Of a stretch of 10,197 nucleotides of DNA, positions 1 to 5,938 are shown piece by piece. Origin of the DNA: Candidatus Muproteobacteria bacterium (GTDB taxonomy: Bacteria; Pseudomonadota; Gammaproteobacteria; Acidiferrobacterales; Sulfurifustaceae); assembly GCA_023266455.1 (NCBI GenBank), contig JAHFQD010000036.1, positions 1 to 10,197 of the forward strand, given 5' to 3'. Positions within the stretch are counted from its first letter, which is position 1, and every line of letters begins with the position of its first letter. The position numbers and the translations under genes are program-made. The notes beneath the pieces are model-generated. The model searched no databases and was not told the DNA's origin. It worked only from the letters and a program-made list of their open reading frames with translations.

Positions 1-436
1 TAGGGTTTGTGGTGCGCAGCCCTTTTATATTAATGTCCTGCGCCGCTTTGATGCGAGAGATTTGAATCGATCCTTGAGCGATGATGTCCTCGATATTGAC
101 CGACGCACCCGCGTCCAGATCTTGGATCGTGACACCGGCTTCCGCCGCGGCGGCGGGATCGTGCTGTTTAACCGCTTCGAAAACTTTCTTGGATTGCTCC
201 AGCACTTCGCGATCGTGAACATCGTCGACTTTCTGCAAGCCCTCTTTCACTAACGCCTTGCTCGCCTCCGAACTCGGATCTTGATCGATGGGCGCCAACT
301 GAACCCGATTCCATTTCTTTCTGATCAACGCTTTGAGTCCGTCATACGCATCCTTAACAGCTTGTTCAGCGGTAGGCTTAAGGGCGGCGGAAGCGCCGGC
401 GATGACGGCGCTCAGAATCAGGGATATCGCTTCCAT
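1..436 (-). CDS. Partial unrecognised protein: helical N-terminal region plus 11-residue beta-type repeats (runs off left edge)
   Basis: An open frame of 145 codons continues past the left edge, so the C-terminus is missing. The ATG is preceded by AAGGAG with a 5-base spacer (SD at 442-447), which fixes the start. Residues 1-20 are hydrophobic and Ala-rich (MEAISLILSAVIAGASAALK), without the charge pattern of a normal signal peptide. Residues 21-100 look alpha-helical and charged. From residue 101 the sequence becomes periodic: GVTIQDLDAGA, SVNIEDIIAQG, SIQISRIKAAQ, DINIKGLRTTN. These are four consecutive units of exactly 11 residues with the pattern x-[VI]-[TNQ]-I-x-x-[LI]. This suggests a small beta-solenoid or an amyloid-type stacking motif. 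I do not recognise a named family. A helical domain followed by such a motif resembles bacterial Bell/RHIM-like signalling proteins, but that is inference. It lies 101 bp downstream of the TMEM175-like gene on the same strand. Confidence 0.7.
   Translation of the reverse strand, partial: MEAISLILSAVIAGASAALKPTAEQAVKDAYDGLKALIRKKWNRVQLAPIDQDPSSEASKALVKEGLQKVDDVHDREVLEQSKKVFEAVKQHDPAAAAEAGVTIQDLDAGASVNIEDIIAQGSIQISRIKAAQDINIKGLRTTNP
5..136 (-). repeat. Four tandem 11-residue protein repeats (33-bp units)
   Basis: Residues 101-144 of the partial protein divide without gaps into four 11-mers sharing hydrophobics at positions 2, 4 and 7 and Thr/Asn/Gln at position 3. The codons differ between units, so this is a protein-level repeat and not a recent DNA duplication. 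More units may lie beyond the window edge. Confidence 0.6.
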
Positions 437-537
437 AACGTCTCCTTGCTTTTTGTTGCTGTCGTTAGGCGCGCAATCCTGCGCCGGGCGTATCGTGAAG
501 CCGCATTAGGATATGCTGGCATTGGAGAAAAGTCATG

Positions 538-1167
538 CTATCGGGAACGTTGCCAATAACGATCTATTTTCCCAGGCAAAATAAAGAGCAACGGCGCCAG
601 CAAGAAGATTGTCAAACTTGCCGCCACATTTACGAAAGAAATACCGATCGCGATTAGGAAAACCACCGGCCCCATCAAAATTCGGCGCGTCGCGGTAGCG
701 ATCACCCGCGCATCCAATTCGGGATCCACTAACCGATGCTTTTTTGTGGCGTGACGCCAGTGCCAATACAACAGCAATCCGATAACGATGAGATTGATTC
801 CGTAAATCTCCGTCGCGATGCGTTCAGTGGCGTACTCGCCCAACAATGCCGTCGAAAATGGCAGAAACGAAATCACCATCAAAAATAAAATATTGATCCA
901 CAGCAACGTGCGGTCGCTACGACGGATCACGTGGAATTGATTGTGATGGCCGATCCAATACACGCCCAACATCACGAAACTAATCACGTAACTGATGTAC
1001 TTCGGCCACAGTTCAAACAATCGACGCGGCAGTTCGTGCAGCATGGAATGTTCAACCACAGGCACCTTAATCTCCAATATCAACAACGTCATCGCGATCG
1101 CGAACACGCCATCGGTCAACGCTTCGATGCGCGTCTTCGTTAAGCCGCCGGAAGATTCCGTCGTCAT
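538..1167 (-). CDS. TMEM175-family (DUF1211) integral membrane protein, putative potassium channel
   Basis: This is a 209-residue inner-membrane protein. TM1 carries the family signature R-x-x-x-[FL]-[ST]-D-G-V-F-A-I-A at residues 13-25 (RIEALTDGVFAIAMTLL), followed by LEIKVP. Further hydrophobic segments lie near residues 56-74, 88-108, 118-136, 163-180 and 183-198, six in all as expected for one bacterial TMEM175 repeat. HHNQF (74-78) and FLPFSTALLGEY (101-112) are other recognisable family blocks. Bacterial TMEM175 proteins that have been studied form tetrameric leak-type K+ channels with a hydrophobic gate in TM1; channel function here is inferred. The usual FSD is LTD in this protein. 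The ATG has GGGAG seven bases upstream and overlaps the HxlR stop codon (ATGA, 1164-1167), so translation is probably coupled to the regulator. Confidence 0.88.
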   Translation of the reverse strand: MTTESSGGLTKTRIEALTDGVFAIAMTLLILEIKVPVVEHSMLHELPRRLFELWPKYISYVISFVMLGVYWIGHHNQFHVIRRSDRTLLWINILFLMVISFLPFSTALLGEYATERIATEIYGINLIVIGLLLYWHWRHATKKHRLVDPELDARVIATATRRILMGPVVFLIAIGISFVNVAASLTIFLLAPLLFILPGKIDRYWQRSR

Positions 1168-1541
1168 GAAGTTGCTCCCGCTTGGTGGTCATAGTGTTTG
1201 CGCGAGCGCTCTACTTCTGAAAAATGACGCTCGGCCCATTTACACAAAGTTTGTAATGGCTCCAATAAAGTTTCCCCGAGCGGCGTCAGCATGTATTCGA
1301 CTTTCGGCGGCGTAACCGGATACACCTTGCGTTTGACGATACCGTCGCGTTCGAGCTTACGTAAAGTCTGGGTCAACATTTTTTGCGAGATGCCTTGAAT
1401 GAGTACCTTTAACTCGCCGAAACGTTTCGTCTCTTCGCCGAGCGCGTACATCACCAACGCGGTCCATTGATCGGCGATTAAATTGAGAACGATGCGCGAA
1501 CCGCAATCTTTATCTAATACGTCTGCCGGATACTGTTTCAT
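1164..1541 (-). CDS. HxlR-family winged helix-turn-helix transcriptional regulator
   Basis: The protein is 125 residues, typical of HxlR regulators, which bind DNA as dimers and often sense electrophiles or redox state. Visible family blocks are the N-terminal Cys in KDCGSR (C13), IADQWTALVMYAL (22-34), RFGELKVLIQGISQKMLTQ (40-58, recognition-helix region), LRKLERDGIVKR (60-71), and the wing VEYMLTPLGETLLEPL (81-96). C13 is at the position of the redox-sensing cysteine of YodB/HypR-type members. An upstream GTG at 1553 is also in frame, but AGGTGA (1550-1555) sits eight bases before the ATG at 1541, so I chose the ATG. The gene overlaps the TMEM175-like gene by four bases and is divergent from the lipoprotein gene. 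It probably regulates itself and one or both neighbours. Confidence 0.9.
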   Translation of the reverse strand: MKQYPADVLDKDCGSRIVLNLIADQWTALVMYALGEETKRFGELKVLIQGISQKMLTQTLRKLERDGIVKRKVYPVTPPKVEYMLTPLGETLLEPLQTLCKWAERHFSEVERSRKHYDHQAGATS

Positions 1542-1549
1542 CGTCGCAA

Positions 1550-1555
1550 TCACCT
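1550..1555 (-). promoter_or_regulatory. Shine-Dalgarno that decides the HxlR start
   Basis: On the minus strand AGGTGA lies eight bases before the ATG at 1541. It overlaps the alternative GTG at 1553, making that GTG an unlikely start. Confidence 0.65.
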
Positions 1556-1558
1556 ATG

Positions 1559-1574
1559 GTTACCGCCGAGTAAC
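1559..1574. promoter_or_regulatory. Candidate HxlR operator, GTTAC-N6-GTAAC
   Basis: A perfect 5-6-5 inverted repeat (16 bp) lies just upstream of the HxlR ribosome binding site. HxlR-family dimers bind short inverted repeats of similar size in front of their own or divergent genes. The assignment to this regulator is inference. Confidence 0.35.
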
Positions 1575-1577
1575 TAT

Positions 1578-1591
1578 CACACTTTAATGTG
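1578..1591. promoter_or_regulatory. Second candidate operator, CACA-N6-TGTG palindrome
   Basis: A 14-bp imperfect palindrome (CACACTTTAATGTG) lies between the 16-bp inverted repeat and the candidate promoter of the lipoprotein gene. It could be another binding site for the divergently encoded regulator. Arms this short can occur by chance. Confidence 0.25.
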
Positions 1592-1596
1592 CCTAC

Positions 1597-1625
1597 TTGC
1601 CAGCAGCACGCTAACATCATAATTT
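1597..1625 (+). promoter_or_regulatory. Candidate sigma-70 promoter for the MBL-fold lipoprotein gene
   Basis: TTGCCA (1597-1602) and TAATTT (1620-1625) are separated by 17 bases and end about 32 bases before the ATG at 1658. Confidence 0.4.
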
Positions 1626-1643
1626 GCATTTCCCCGAAAACAA
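1616..1643 (-). promoter_or_regulatory. Candidate sigma-70 promoter for the HxlR-TMEM175 unit
   Basis: On the minus strand TTGTTT (1643-1638) and TATGAT (1621-1616) are separated by 16 bases. Its -10 box abuts and overlaps the -10 box of the plus-strand candidate, so the two promoters would compete or be co-regulated. Confidence 0.35.
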
Positions 1644-1657
1644 CTAGGAATCGTTTC

Positions 1658-2566
1658 ATGAAACGTTGGCTACTCCTCGGCGTCGTTCTCGCCATGTCCG
1701 GTTGCGCCGCTCAACCGGCGGCGACGCAAGCGCCTTATGCGCGCGTGCACGAATTTTATTCCGGCGAAGGCGGCATTTTCGCGAACGCCTATCTAGTCGA
1801 AACGCGAACGGGTGTCGTCGCGATCGATGCGACTTTACTCGAATCGACTAGCAAAGATCTGCGTAAAAAATTAATCGCCATCGGCAAACCGCTAAAGGCC
1901 GTGTTGCTGACACACGGACATCCCGATCACTACAACGGCGTGACAAATCTACTCGCGGGCGAAACCGTTGACGTCGTGTCGACGCCGGGAACGGACCGCG
2001 TCATCCGCGAATCCGACGCCGCCAAGGAAAAACAATGGTCGCCGGTTTTCAAATCGGAATGGCCGGCGAAACGCACGTTCCCGACGCGTACGCTGATCGA
2101 TGGCGCGGCGCTGGAAATCGACGGCGTTAAGTTCACCGTGCACGATCTCGGCAAAGGCGAATCGCATAGCGACTCATATTGGGTGATGGAGTCCGGCGGC
2201 GATAAGACCGCATTTATTGGCGACGTCGTGCTGAATCGTGTGCACGCCTATGTTTCCGACGAGCACACGGCGCAGTGGCTGGCGAACATTGAACGCGTGA
2301 AACGCGATCTCCGTGGCATCGAAAAAATCTACCCGGGTCACGGCGAGGCCGGTGATTTATCGATGCTCGACTGGCAGCGACAGTATCTTATGGACTATCG
2401 CCGCGCGGTCGCCGAACTCGCCGCGAACAAACCGCAACTCACCGACGCCGCGAAGCAACGGCTGGTCGAACGCATGAAAGCGGTGTTACCTAATGGAAAG
2501 CTGGAATTCCTGATTAGTCTGGGCGCCGACGCCGTGGCGCGTGAATTGGTCGACGAAAAACGCTAG
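1658..2566 (+). CDS. Metallo-beta-lactamase-fold hydrolase, predicted lipoprotein
   Basis: The product is 302 residues from the ATG at 1658, chosen because AGGAA lies seven bases upstream and because it starts a clean lipoprotein signal, MKRWLLLGVVLAMSGC, with Cys16 as the lipidated residue. An in-frame ATG at 1589 would place 23 unrelated residues before the signal. Residue +2 is Ala, so outer-membrane sorting by Lol is expected. The MBL zinc ligands are visible: THGHPDH (85-91), H170 in ESHSD, D189 in IGDV, and H228 in PGHG. The metal-binding core is therefore complete and the enzyme is probably an active hydrolase facing the periplasm. The substrate is unknown: MBL-fold proteins include lactonases, thioesterases, glyoxalase II and class B beta-lactamases, and I see nothing that selects one. 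It is divergent from the HxlR gene, which may control it. Confidence 0.88.
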   Translation: MKRWLLLGVVLAMSGCAAQPAATQAPYARVHEFYSGEGGIFANAYLVETRTGVVAIDATLLESTSKDLRKKLIAIGKPLKAVLLTHGHPDHYNGVTNLLAGETVDVVSTPGTDRVIRESDAAKEKQWSPVFKSEWPAKRTFPTRTLIDGAALEIDGVKFTVHDLGKGESHSDSYWVMESGGDKTAFIGDVVLNRVHAYVSDEHTAQWLANIERVKRDLRGIEKIYPGHGEAGDLSMLDWQRQYLMDYRRAVAELAANKPQLTDAAKQRLVERMKAVLPNGKLEFLISLGADAVARELVDEKR

Positions 2567-2580
2567 GAATTTTTCGTCGA
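2550..2580. repeat. 11-bp inverted repeat spanning the MBL stop codon
   Basis: TCGACGAAAAA (2550-2560) and TTTTTCGTCGA (2570-2580) are perfect inverted arms around a 9-base loop containing the TAG stop. The stem is A/T rich and its T run lies inside the stem. It is not a standard terminator, though it could stabilise the mRNA 3' end. Confidence 0.5.
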
Positions 2581-2589
2581 TTCCATGGT

Positions 2590-2667
2590 CTGATTAGTTA
2601 ATACATGCGTTTTCAACGCAGCGGTCGCAACACCGCTGCGATCTTTTTTTTCTAGCCAACTAATCAG
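2590..2667. repeat. 10-bp perfect inverted repeat enclosing the terminator and touching the DUF4142 RBS
   Basis: CTGATTAGTT (2590-2599) and AACTAATCAG (2658-2667) are exact reverse complements. The intrinsic terminator hairpin at 2617-2640 lies between them. The last two bases of the right arm are the first two of the AGGAG ribosome binding site (2666-2670) of the next gene. Confidence 0.6.
2617..2651 (+). terminator. Rho-independent terminator after the MBL lipoprotein gene
   Basis: CGCAGCGGT (2617-2625), a 6-base loop, ACCGCTGCG (2632-2640), and after three bases a run of eight T (2644-2651). It is a textbook plus-strand intrinsic terminator. It ends only 26 bases before the DUF4142 ATG, so it may instead act as an attenuator if transcription of that gene starts upstream. 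Confidence 0.88.
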
Positions 2668-2677
2668 GAGCCAAGCC

Positions 2678-3200
2678 ATGAAATCACGCTACCTCGCTGT
2701 GGGATTGGCGGCATCGATTCTTTGTCATCGTGCCCTATGCCATGGGCGTCGAGAAAGTCGACGAGAAATTCGTCACCAACGCCGCCAAAGATGGTCATGC
2801 CGAAGTCGAGCTGGCACAGTTGGCGCAACAGCAAGCGGGTTCGAGCCAAGTGCGTGCGTACGCACAGCGCTTGGCGCAGGATCATCAACAGGCCGATCAA
2901 CAATTGAAAGCGATCGCGTCGCAAAAAGGCATACAACTGCCGGACGAACCGAACAACAAACAAAAACGCGACCGCGACAAACTCGCGAAACGCCAAGGCG
3001 CCGAATTCGATAAGGAATATATCGATGCGGTGGTGAAGGACCACAAAAAGGCCATCAAAGAATTCGACAAGGAAGCGAAAGACGGAAAAGATCCGGACAT
3101 CAAAGCGTTCGCCTCGCAAACCGCTGAAAAACTTCGCGAACATTTGAACCAAGCGCAGAAGTTGCAGACGGATTTGAAAAACGCGCCGAAAACTTCTTGA
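2678..3200 (+). CDS. DUF4142 (ferritin-like fold) exported protein, frame broken inside the signal peptide
   Basis: The mature domain is intact in the frame that ends at 3200. FVTNAAKDGHAEVELAQLA, VRAYAQRLAQDH, then FDKEYIDAVVKDHKKAI and IKAFASQTAEKLREHL match the DUF4142 pattern, a four-helix domain of mostly secreted proteins of unknown role. In that frame the first possible start is GTG at 2730, which has no ribosome binding site and gives no signal peptide. The ATG at 2678 has a strong AGGAG seven bases upstream and starts a good signal sequence (MKSRYLAVGLAASI), but in another frame. Skipping one base at about 2720, or restoring two lost bases, joins them as SI-(L)-FVIVPYAMG-VEKVDEKF with a plausible signal peptidase site after PYA. 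A CT loss from CTCT would explain the break. The gene is therefore a recent pseudogene, a sequencing error, or a frameshifted gene. Read straight from the ATG it would give a meaningless Arg-rich 111-residue product. Confidence 0.8.
2717..2724 (+). other. Frame-change point between signal peptide and mature DUF4142 domain
   Basis: The signal peptide frame reads ATT CTT TGT, while the mature frame reads TTT GTC from 2721. CUU followed by U is the same slippery P-site as in the prfB +1 frameshift. No stop codon follows, and no internal Shine-Dalgarno sits at the spacing that stimulates prfB. Confidence 0.55.
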
Positions 3201-3253
3201 GTTCAGAAATTTATATGTCGAAAGACAATATCGAGAAAATCTGAAAAATCTTT

Positions 3254-3284
3254 CCCTCTTCCTTCTCGCAGGGGAGGAAGAGGG
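3254..3284. terminator. Strong hairpin between convergent DUF4142 and yoaA genes
   Basis: The arms 3254-3267 (CCCTCTTCCTTCTC) and 3271-3284 (GGGGAGGAAGAGGG) pair over 14 bp with two G-U wobbles and a 3-base loop. On the minus strand, downstream of yoaA, it is followed by AAAGATTTTTC, a short T run, so it most likely terminates yoaA. On the plus strand no T run follows. Its place between convergent genes fits a shared transcription barrier. Confidence 0.5.
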
Positions 3285-3292
3285 TCAACGGT

Positions 3293-5191
3293 TCACACCG
3301 CACACCGCTCAAAAAAATCTCTCACTGTTTCCACATCCCGCGTCCTCGGCATTGGCGGCAAACTATCCAAGAACGAGCGCCCATAGCGGCGCGTCTGCAA
3401 ACGCGGGTCGCACAGCATCAACACACCGCGATCGTTCTCATTGCGAATCAAACGTCCAATGCCCTGCTTCAACGCGATCACCGCTTCCGGCAGTTGATAC
3501 TCCATAAACGGATTATGCCCCGTCGCTTCCAACGCGGCGGCGCGCGCTTGCAATACGGGATCATCCGGCGCGGCGAAGGGAAGTTTGTCGATAATCACGC
3601 ACGACAACGCCTCGCCGCTGACATCCACGCCTTCCCAGAAACCACCGGTGGCAAGCAGAATCGCATTTCCTAAAGACCGAAAACGATCCAACAACGCCGA
3701 GCGCGGCATGTCGCCCTGCACGAGCAACGGATACGGCGAATGGCCCCGCAAACGTTGCGCCGCATGATTGAGCGCGCGATGACTGGTAAATAAAAAGAAC
3801 GCTCGTCCCCTGCTCGCCTCCAGTACCGGCAGCGCGGCGTCGATAACGAGATCGGTGTAATTCGCCGCTGAAGGTTCCGGTAATCCCGAGGGCAAATACA
3901 GCAAGGCTTGATGCGCGAAATCGAACGGACTTTCCCAGCGCGCCGTACTCGCGTCTTCCAGTCCGAGCCGCGTTTGGAAATGTGTAAAGTCGCCGGCCAT
4001 GGATAAGGTTGCCGAGGTAAATATCCACGCCGCATTCGTTGTGCCGAGATAATCACGGAACGCCGGCGCGACGTCGATCGGCGTCAGCCGCAACGTAAAA
4101 TGACGCGCGTTGGTTTCAAACCAGGCCACATATTCTTCCGCGTGACTTTCATCGAACAACAGCAACTTATCCAAAACATTCGACGCACGGCGAAAACAAT
4201 TCGCCATTCCCTCGTCGGCCGGCGCCGCGATCTCCAGCACCGCGCACAGATCGACGAGTCGCGCGCGCAACGCATCGAACGCCGCGCGATATTGTTTGTC
4301 CGCTCGAGAGCGTTCCAACGGTTCGCGCCGCGGTTGAACGCCGAAACTCAAACGATAATCCACCGTCGCGCGCTCCAACTGGCGCGCGGCTTCCGGCAGC
4401 GAAGTGACGCCGCTGCGGTTATGACGGGCATCGGCTTCGACGTCGCGGCACAAACTAAAGAGTTGATGGCTGCTGACGCTGGCGCTGAAAAAATTGGAAG
4501 CGATATCGGGAAGTTGATGCGCTTCGTCGAAGATGACCGTCTCGACACCTGGCAGTAAACGACCGAAACCTTCTTCGCGCAACGCCAAGTCGGCGAAGAA
4601 CAAATGATGATTCACCACGACGACATCGGCCGCGAGCGCTTGTTCGCGCGCGCGTTTGACGAAACAGGATTCGTAACGCGAACAACGCGACCCGAGACAA
4701 TTGTCGGTCGACGACGTCGCCAGCGGCCACACTGGCGAATCTTCCGCCACGCCTTCGACCTCCGCCACGTCGCCGTCGCGCGTCAACTTCGACCAAGTAC
4801 GCAGGTGTTCGATATGCGCCGCGACCTCGCCCGTTCCCTGTGCCTGTTCGAGCCGATACAGACAAAGATAATTTGATCGGCCTTTGAGCAGCGCCGTCGA
4901 CACCGGCTTGCCGAGCGCATCGCGCACACGCGGCAGATCGCGATGAAAAATTTGATCTTGCAAATGGCGCGTACCGGTGGAAATCAAAACTTTTTTCCCC
5001 GACAACAACGCCGGTACGAGATAGGCGAACGTTTTTCCGGTGCCGGTGCCAGACTCCGCGATGAAAACACCGCCGTCCTCGATCACCGACTCGATGCGCG
5101 CGGCCATTTCGCGTTGTTGAGTACGGGGAGAAAATCCGGGAACCTCGCGCGCGAGCGGGCCCTCAGCGTTTAAGGCTTCGTCGCTGGTCAT
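3293..5191 (-). CDS. yoaA: ATP-dependent DNA helicase YoaA (DinG/XPD-like, iron-sulfur)
   Basis: The 632-residue product is close to the 636 residues of E. coli YoaA and shorter than DinG. Superfamily 2 motifs in order are Walker A ESGTGTGKTF (46-55), DEAH in FDEAHQLPDI (221-230), FTSATLS (391-397), FTSHRAL (468-474), GFWEGVDVSGE (517-527) and LKQGIGRLIR (574-583). Four cysteines lie between motifs I and II (C110, C165, C170, C176), as in XPD-type enzymes that bind a 4Fe-4S cluster. All key residues are present. E. coli YoaA works with the HolC subunit of DNA polymerase III in repair of damaged replication forks and unwinds 5' to 3'; the same role is inferred here. The start aligns with E. 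coli YoaA from memory (PGFxPRxxQRxMA near the N-terminus), and no other start lies upstream in frame before a stop. It has no clear Shine-Dalgarno. It is downstream of gspB on the same strand but functionally unrelated. Confidence 0.92.
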   Translation of the reverse strand: MTSDEALNAEGPLAREVPGFSPRTQQREMAARIESVIEDGGVFIAESGTGTGKTFAYLVPALLSGKKVLISTGTRHLQDQIFHRDLPRVRDALGKPVSTALLKGRSNYLCLYRLEQAQGTGEVAAHIEHLRTWSKLTRDGDVAEVEGVAEDSPVWPLATSSTDNCLGSRCSRYESCFVKRAREQALAADVVVVNHHLFFADLALREEGFGRLLPGVETVIFDEAHQLPDIASNFFSASVSSHQLFSLCRDVEADARHNRSGVTSLPEAARQLERATVDYRLSFGVQPRREPLERSRADKQYRAAFDALRARLVDLCAVLEIAAPADEGMANCFRRASNVLDKLLLFDESHAEEYVAWFETNARHFTLRLTPIDVAPAFRDYLGTTNAAWIFTSATLSMAGDFTHFQTRLGLEDASTARWESPFDFAHQALLYLPSGLPEPSAANYTDLVIDAALPVLEASRGRAFFLFTSHRALNHAAQRLRGHSPYPLLVQGDMPRSALLDRFRSLGNAILLATGGFWEGVDVSGEALSCVIIDKLPFAAPDDPVLQARAAALEATGHNPFMEYQLPEAVIALKQGIGRLIRNENDRGVLMLCDPRLQTRRYGRSFLDSLPPMPRTRDVETVRDFFERCAV

Positions 5192-5341
5192 GCGAGGTAA
5201 AGCGCGTACTCGATCAAATCAAATTCCTTCATACACCTGGTCGTCGAGACAGCTGAATGGGTATCCCACTAAACCGCACAGGATGAGAAGCGTCATTATG
5301 AAGGTCCGGGAGAAATTTCAACAGCGTACGATCTAGTGACT
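5192..5341 (-). promoter_or_regulatory. yoaA upstream region with two very small ORFs
   Basis: The 150 bp between gspB and yoaA hold no large gene. On the minus strand a 25-codon ORF (5219-5296, starting MTLLILCGLVGYPF) is followed by an overlapping 14-codon ORF (5188-5232, MKEFDLIEYALYLA) whose TGA overlaps the yoaA ATG as ATGA. Neither has a good ribosome binding site. TTGAAA and CATAAT occur at a short 15-base spacing on the minus strand and are a weak promoter candidate. Confidence 0.25.
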
Positions 5342-5914
5342 TTAACTCGGTCGCGGTAATTTAAAACGCTGTCCACGAAATTGCAGCACGGCGCCGTCGG
5401 GAACGATTTCTTCCACGAGTACGCCGCCGCCGACGTCGTCGCCGCGTCGATACTGGCGGTTATTGATGTACAAAATACGTGCGGATTCCGTGTCGGCATA
5501 TACGTGGATATTGACCGTCATCGCGGGAACGCTGGATTGGAACTCGGGTGGCATCGCGGAAAAATATTTCGCCTCGCCGGTTGCCGGCACCAAACTCGGC
5601 GCGGGCGGTGCGGATACCTGTGTTACCGATGTATTCGACGATATTGCCACTGGTTCAGCGGCTTTTTCGACCTCTTTTACCGACGCCGCGAGCGCCTCGG
5701 CGCCAACGGGCGGCGTCGATGCTGGCGCATGCGATTTCCACCACCACAACACCGTAACGATAAGCGCCAACGCCAACGTCGCGAACCCCGCTAACCACCA
5801 CAGCATCCGGTTCGCCCGATACGGCAACCGCCGCCCCGCGTCGCCGAAACCGAGCCCACGCACAAGCGTGCGCTCGCGTTCCGATTTCTTTAAGGCGTCG
5901 AGAATGTAAGACAT
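5342..5914 (-). CDS. gspB: Type II secretion system assembly protein GspB (ExeB-like)
   Basis: This 190-residue inner-membrane protein starts MSYILDALKKSERER, the hallmark N-terminus of GspB/ExeB proteins. One membrane segment lies at about residues 38-57. A Pro/Ala-rich periplasmic linker covers 62-127. The C-terminal T2SSB domain (about 128-187) contains IHVYADTESARILYINNRQYRRGDDV, written here as blocks IHVYADTESAR (136-146) and INNRQYRRGDDV (150-161), followed by EEIVPDGAVLQFRGQRFKL (168-186). In Aeromonas, ExeA and ExeB form an inner-membrane complex that binds peptidoglycan and is needed for the secretin to multimerise in the outer membrane. It starts 24 bp after the gspA stop and is almost certainly co-transcribed with it. 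No strong Shine-Dalgarno is visible. The neighbouring gspA and divergent gspCD support the assignment. Confidence 0.92.
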   Translation of the reverse strand: MSYILDALKKSERERTLVRGLGFGDAGRRLPYRANRMLWWLAGFATLALALIVTVLWWWKSHAPASTPPVGAEALAASVKEVEKAAEPVAISSNTSVTQVSAPPAPSLVPATGEAKYFSAMPPEFQSSVPAMTVNIHVYADTESARILYINNRQYRRGDDVGGGVLVEEIVPDGAVLQFRGQRFKLPRPS

Positions 5915-5938
5915 TCTATGGAGTGGTCGCGAACGTTC

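Noticed and set aside
471..484. GCGCA-ATCC-TGCGC hairpin between the TMEM175-like gene and the partial gene as a terminator
   Set aside because: The stem is only 5 bp and there is no T run on either strand.
2717..2724. Programmed +1 frameshift of the prfB kind
   Set aside because: CUU-U matches, but there is no following stop codon and no upstream Shine-Dalgarno at the stimulating distance, so indel or sequencing error is more likely; kept only as a possibility.
2678..3013. 111-codon frame read straight from the DUF4142 ATG
   Set aside because: After residue 15 the product is Arg-rich and unlike any family, while the other frame carries the conserved domain.
2664..3152. 162-codon open frame antisense to the DUF4142 gene
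   Set aside because: It mirrors the Lys/Asp-rich codons of the sense gene, has Phe/Arg/Leu-biased content with no family signature, and the sense strand has a clear DUF4142 domain.
4100..4558. 152-codon plus-strand frame inside yoaA
   Set aside because: It is a shadow of a clearly recognisable helicase gene, with no RBS and no domain.
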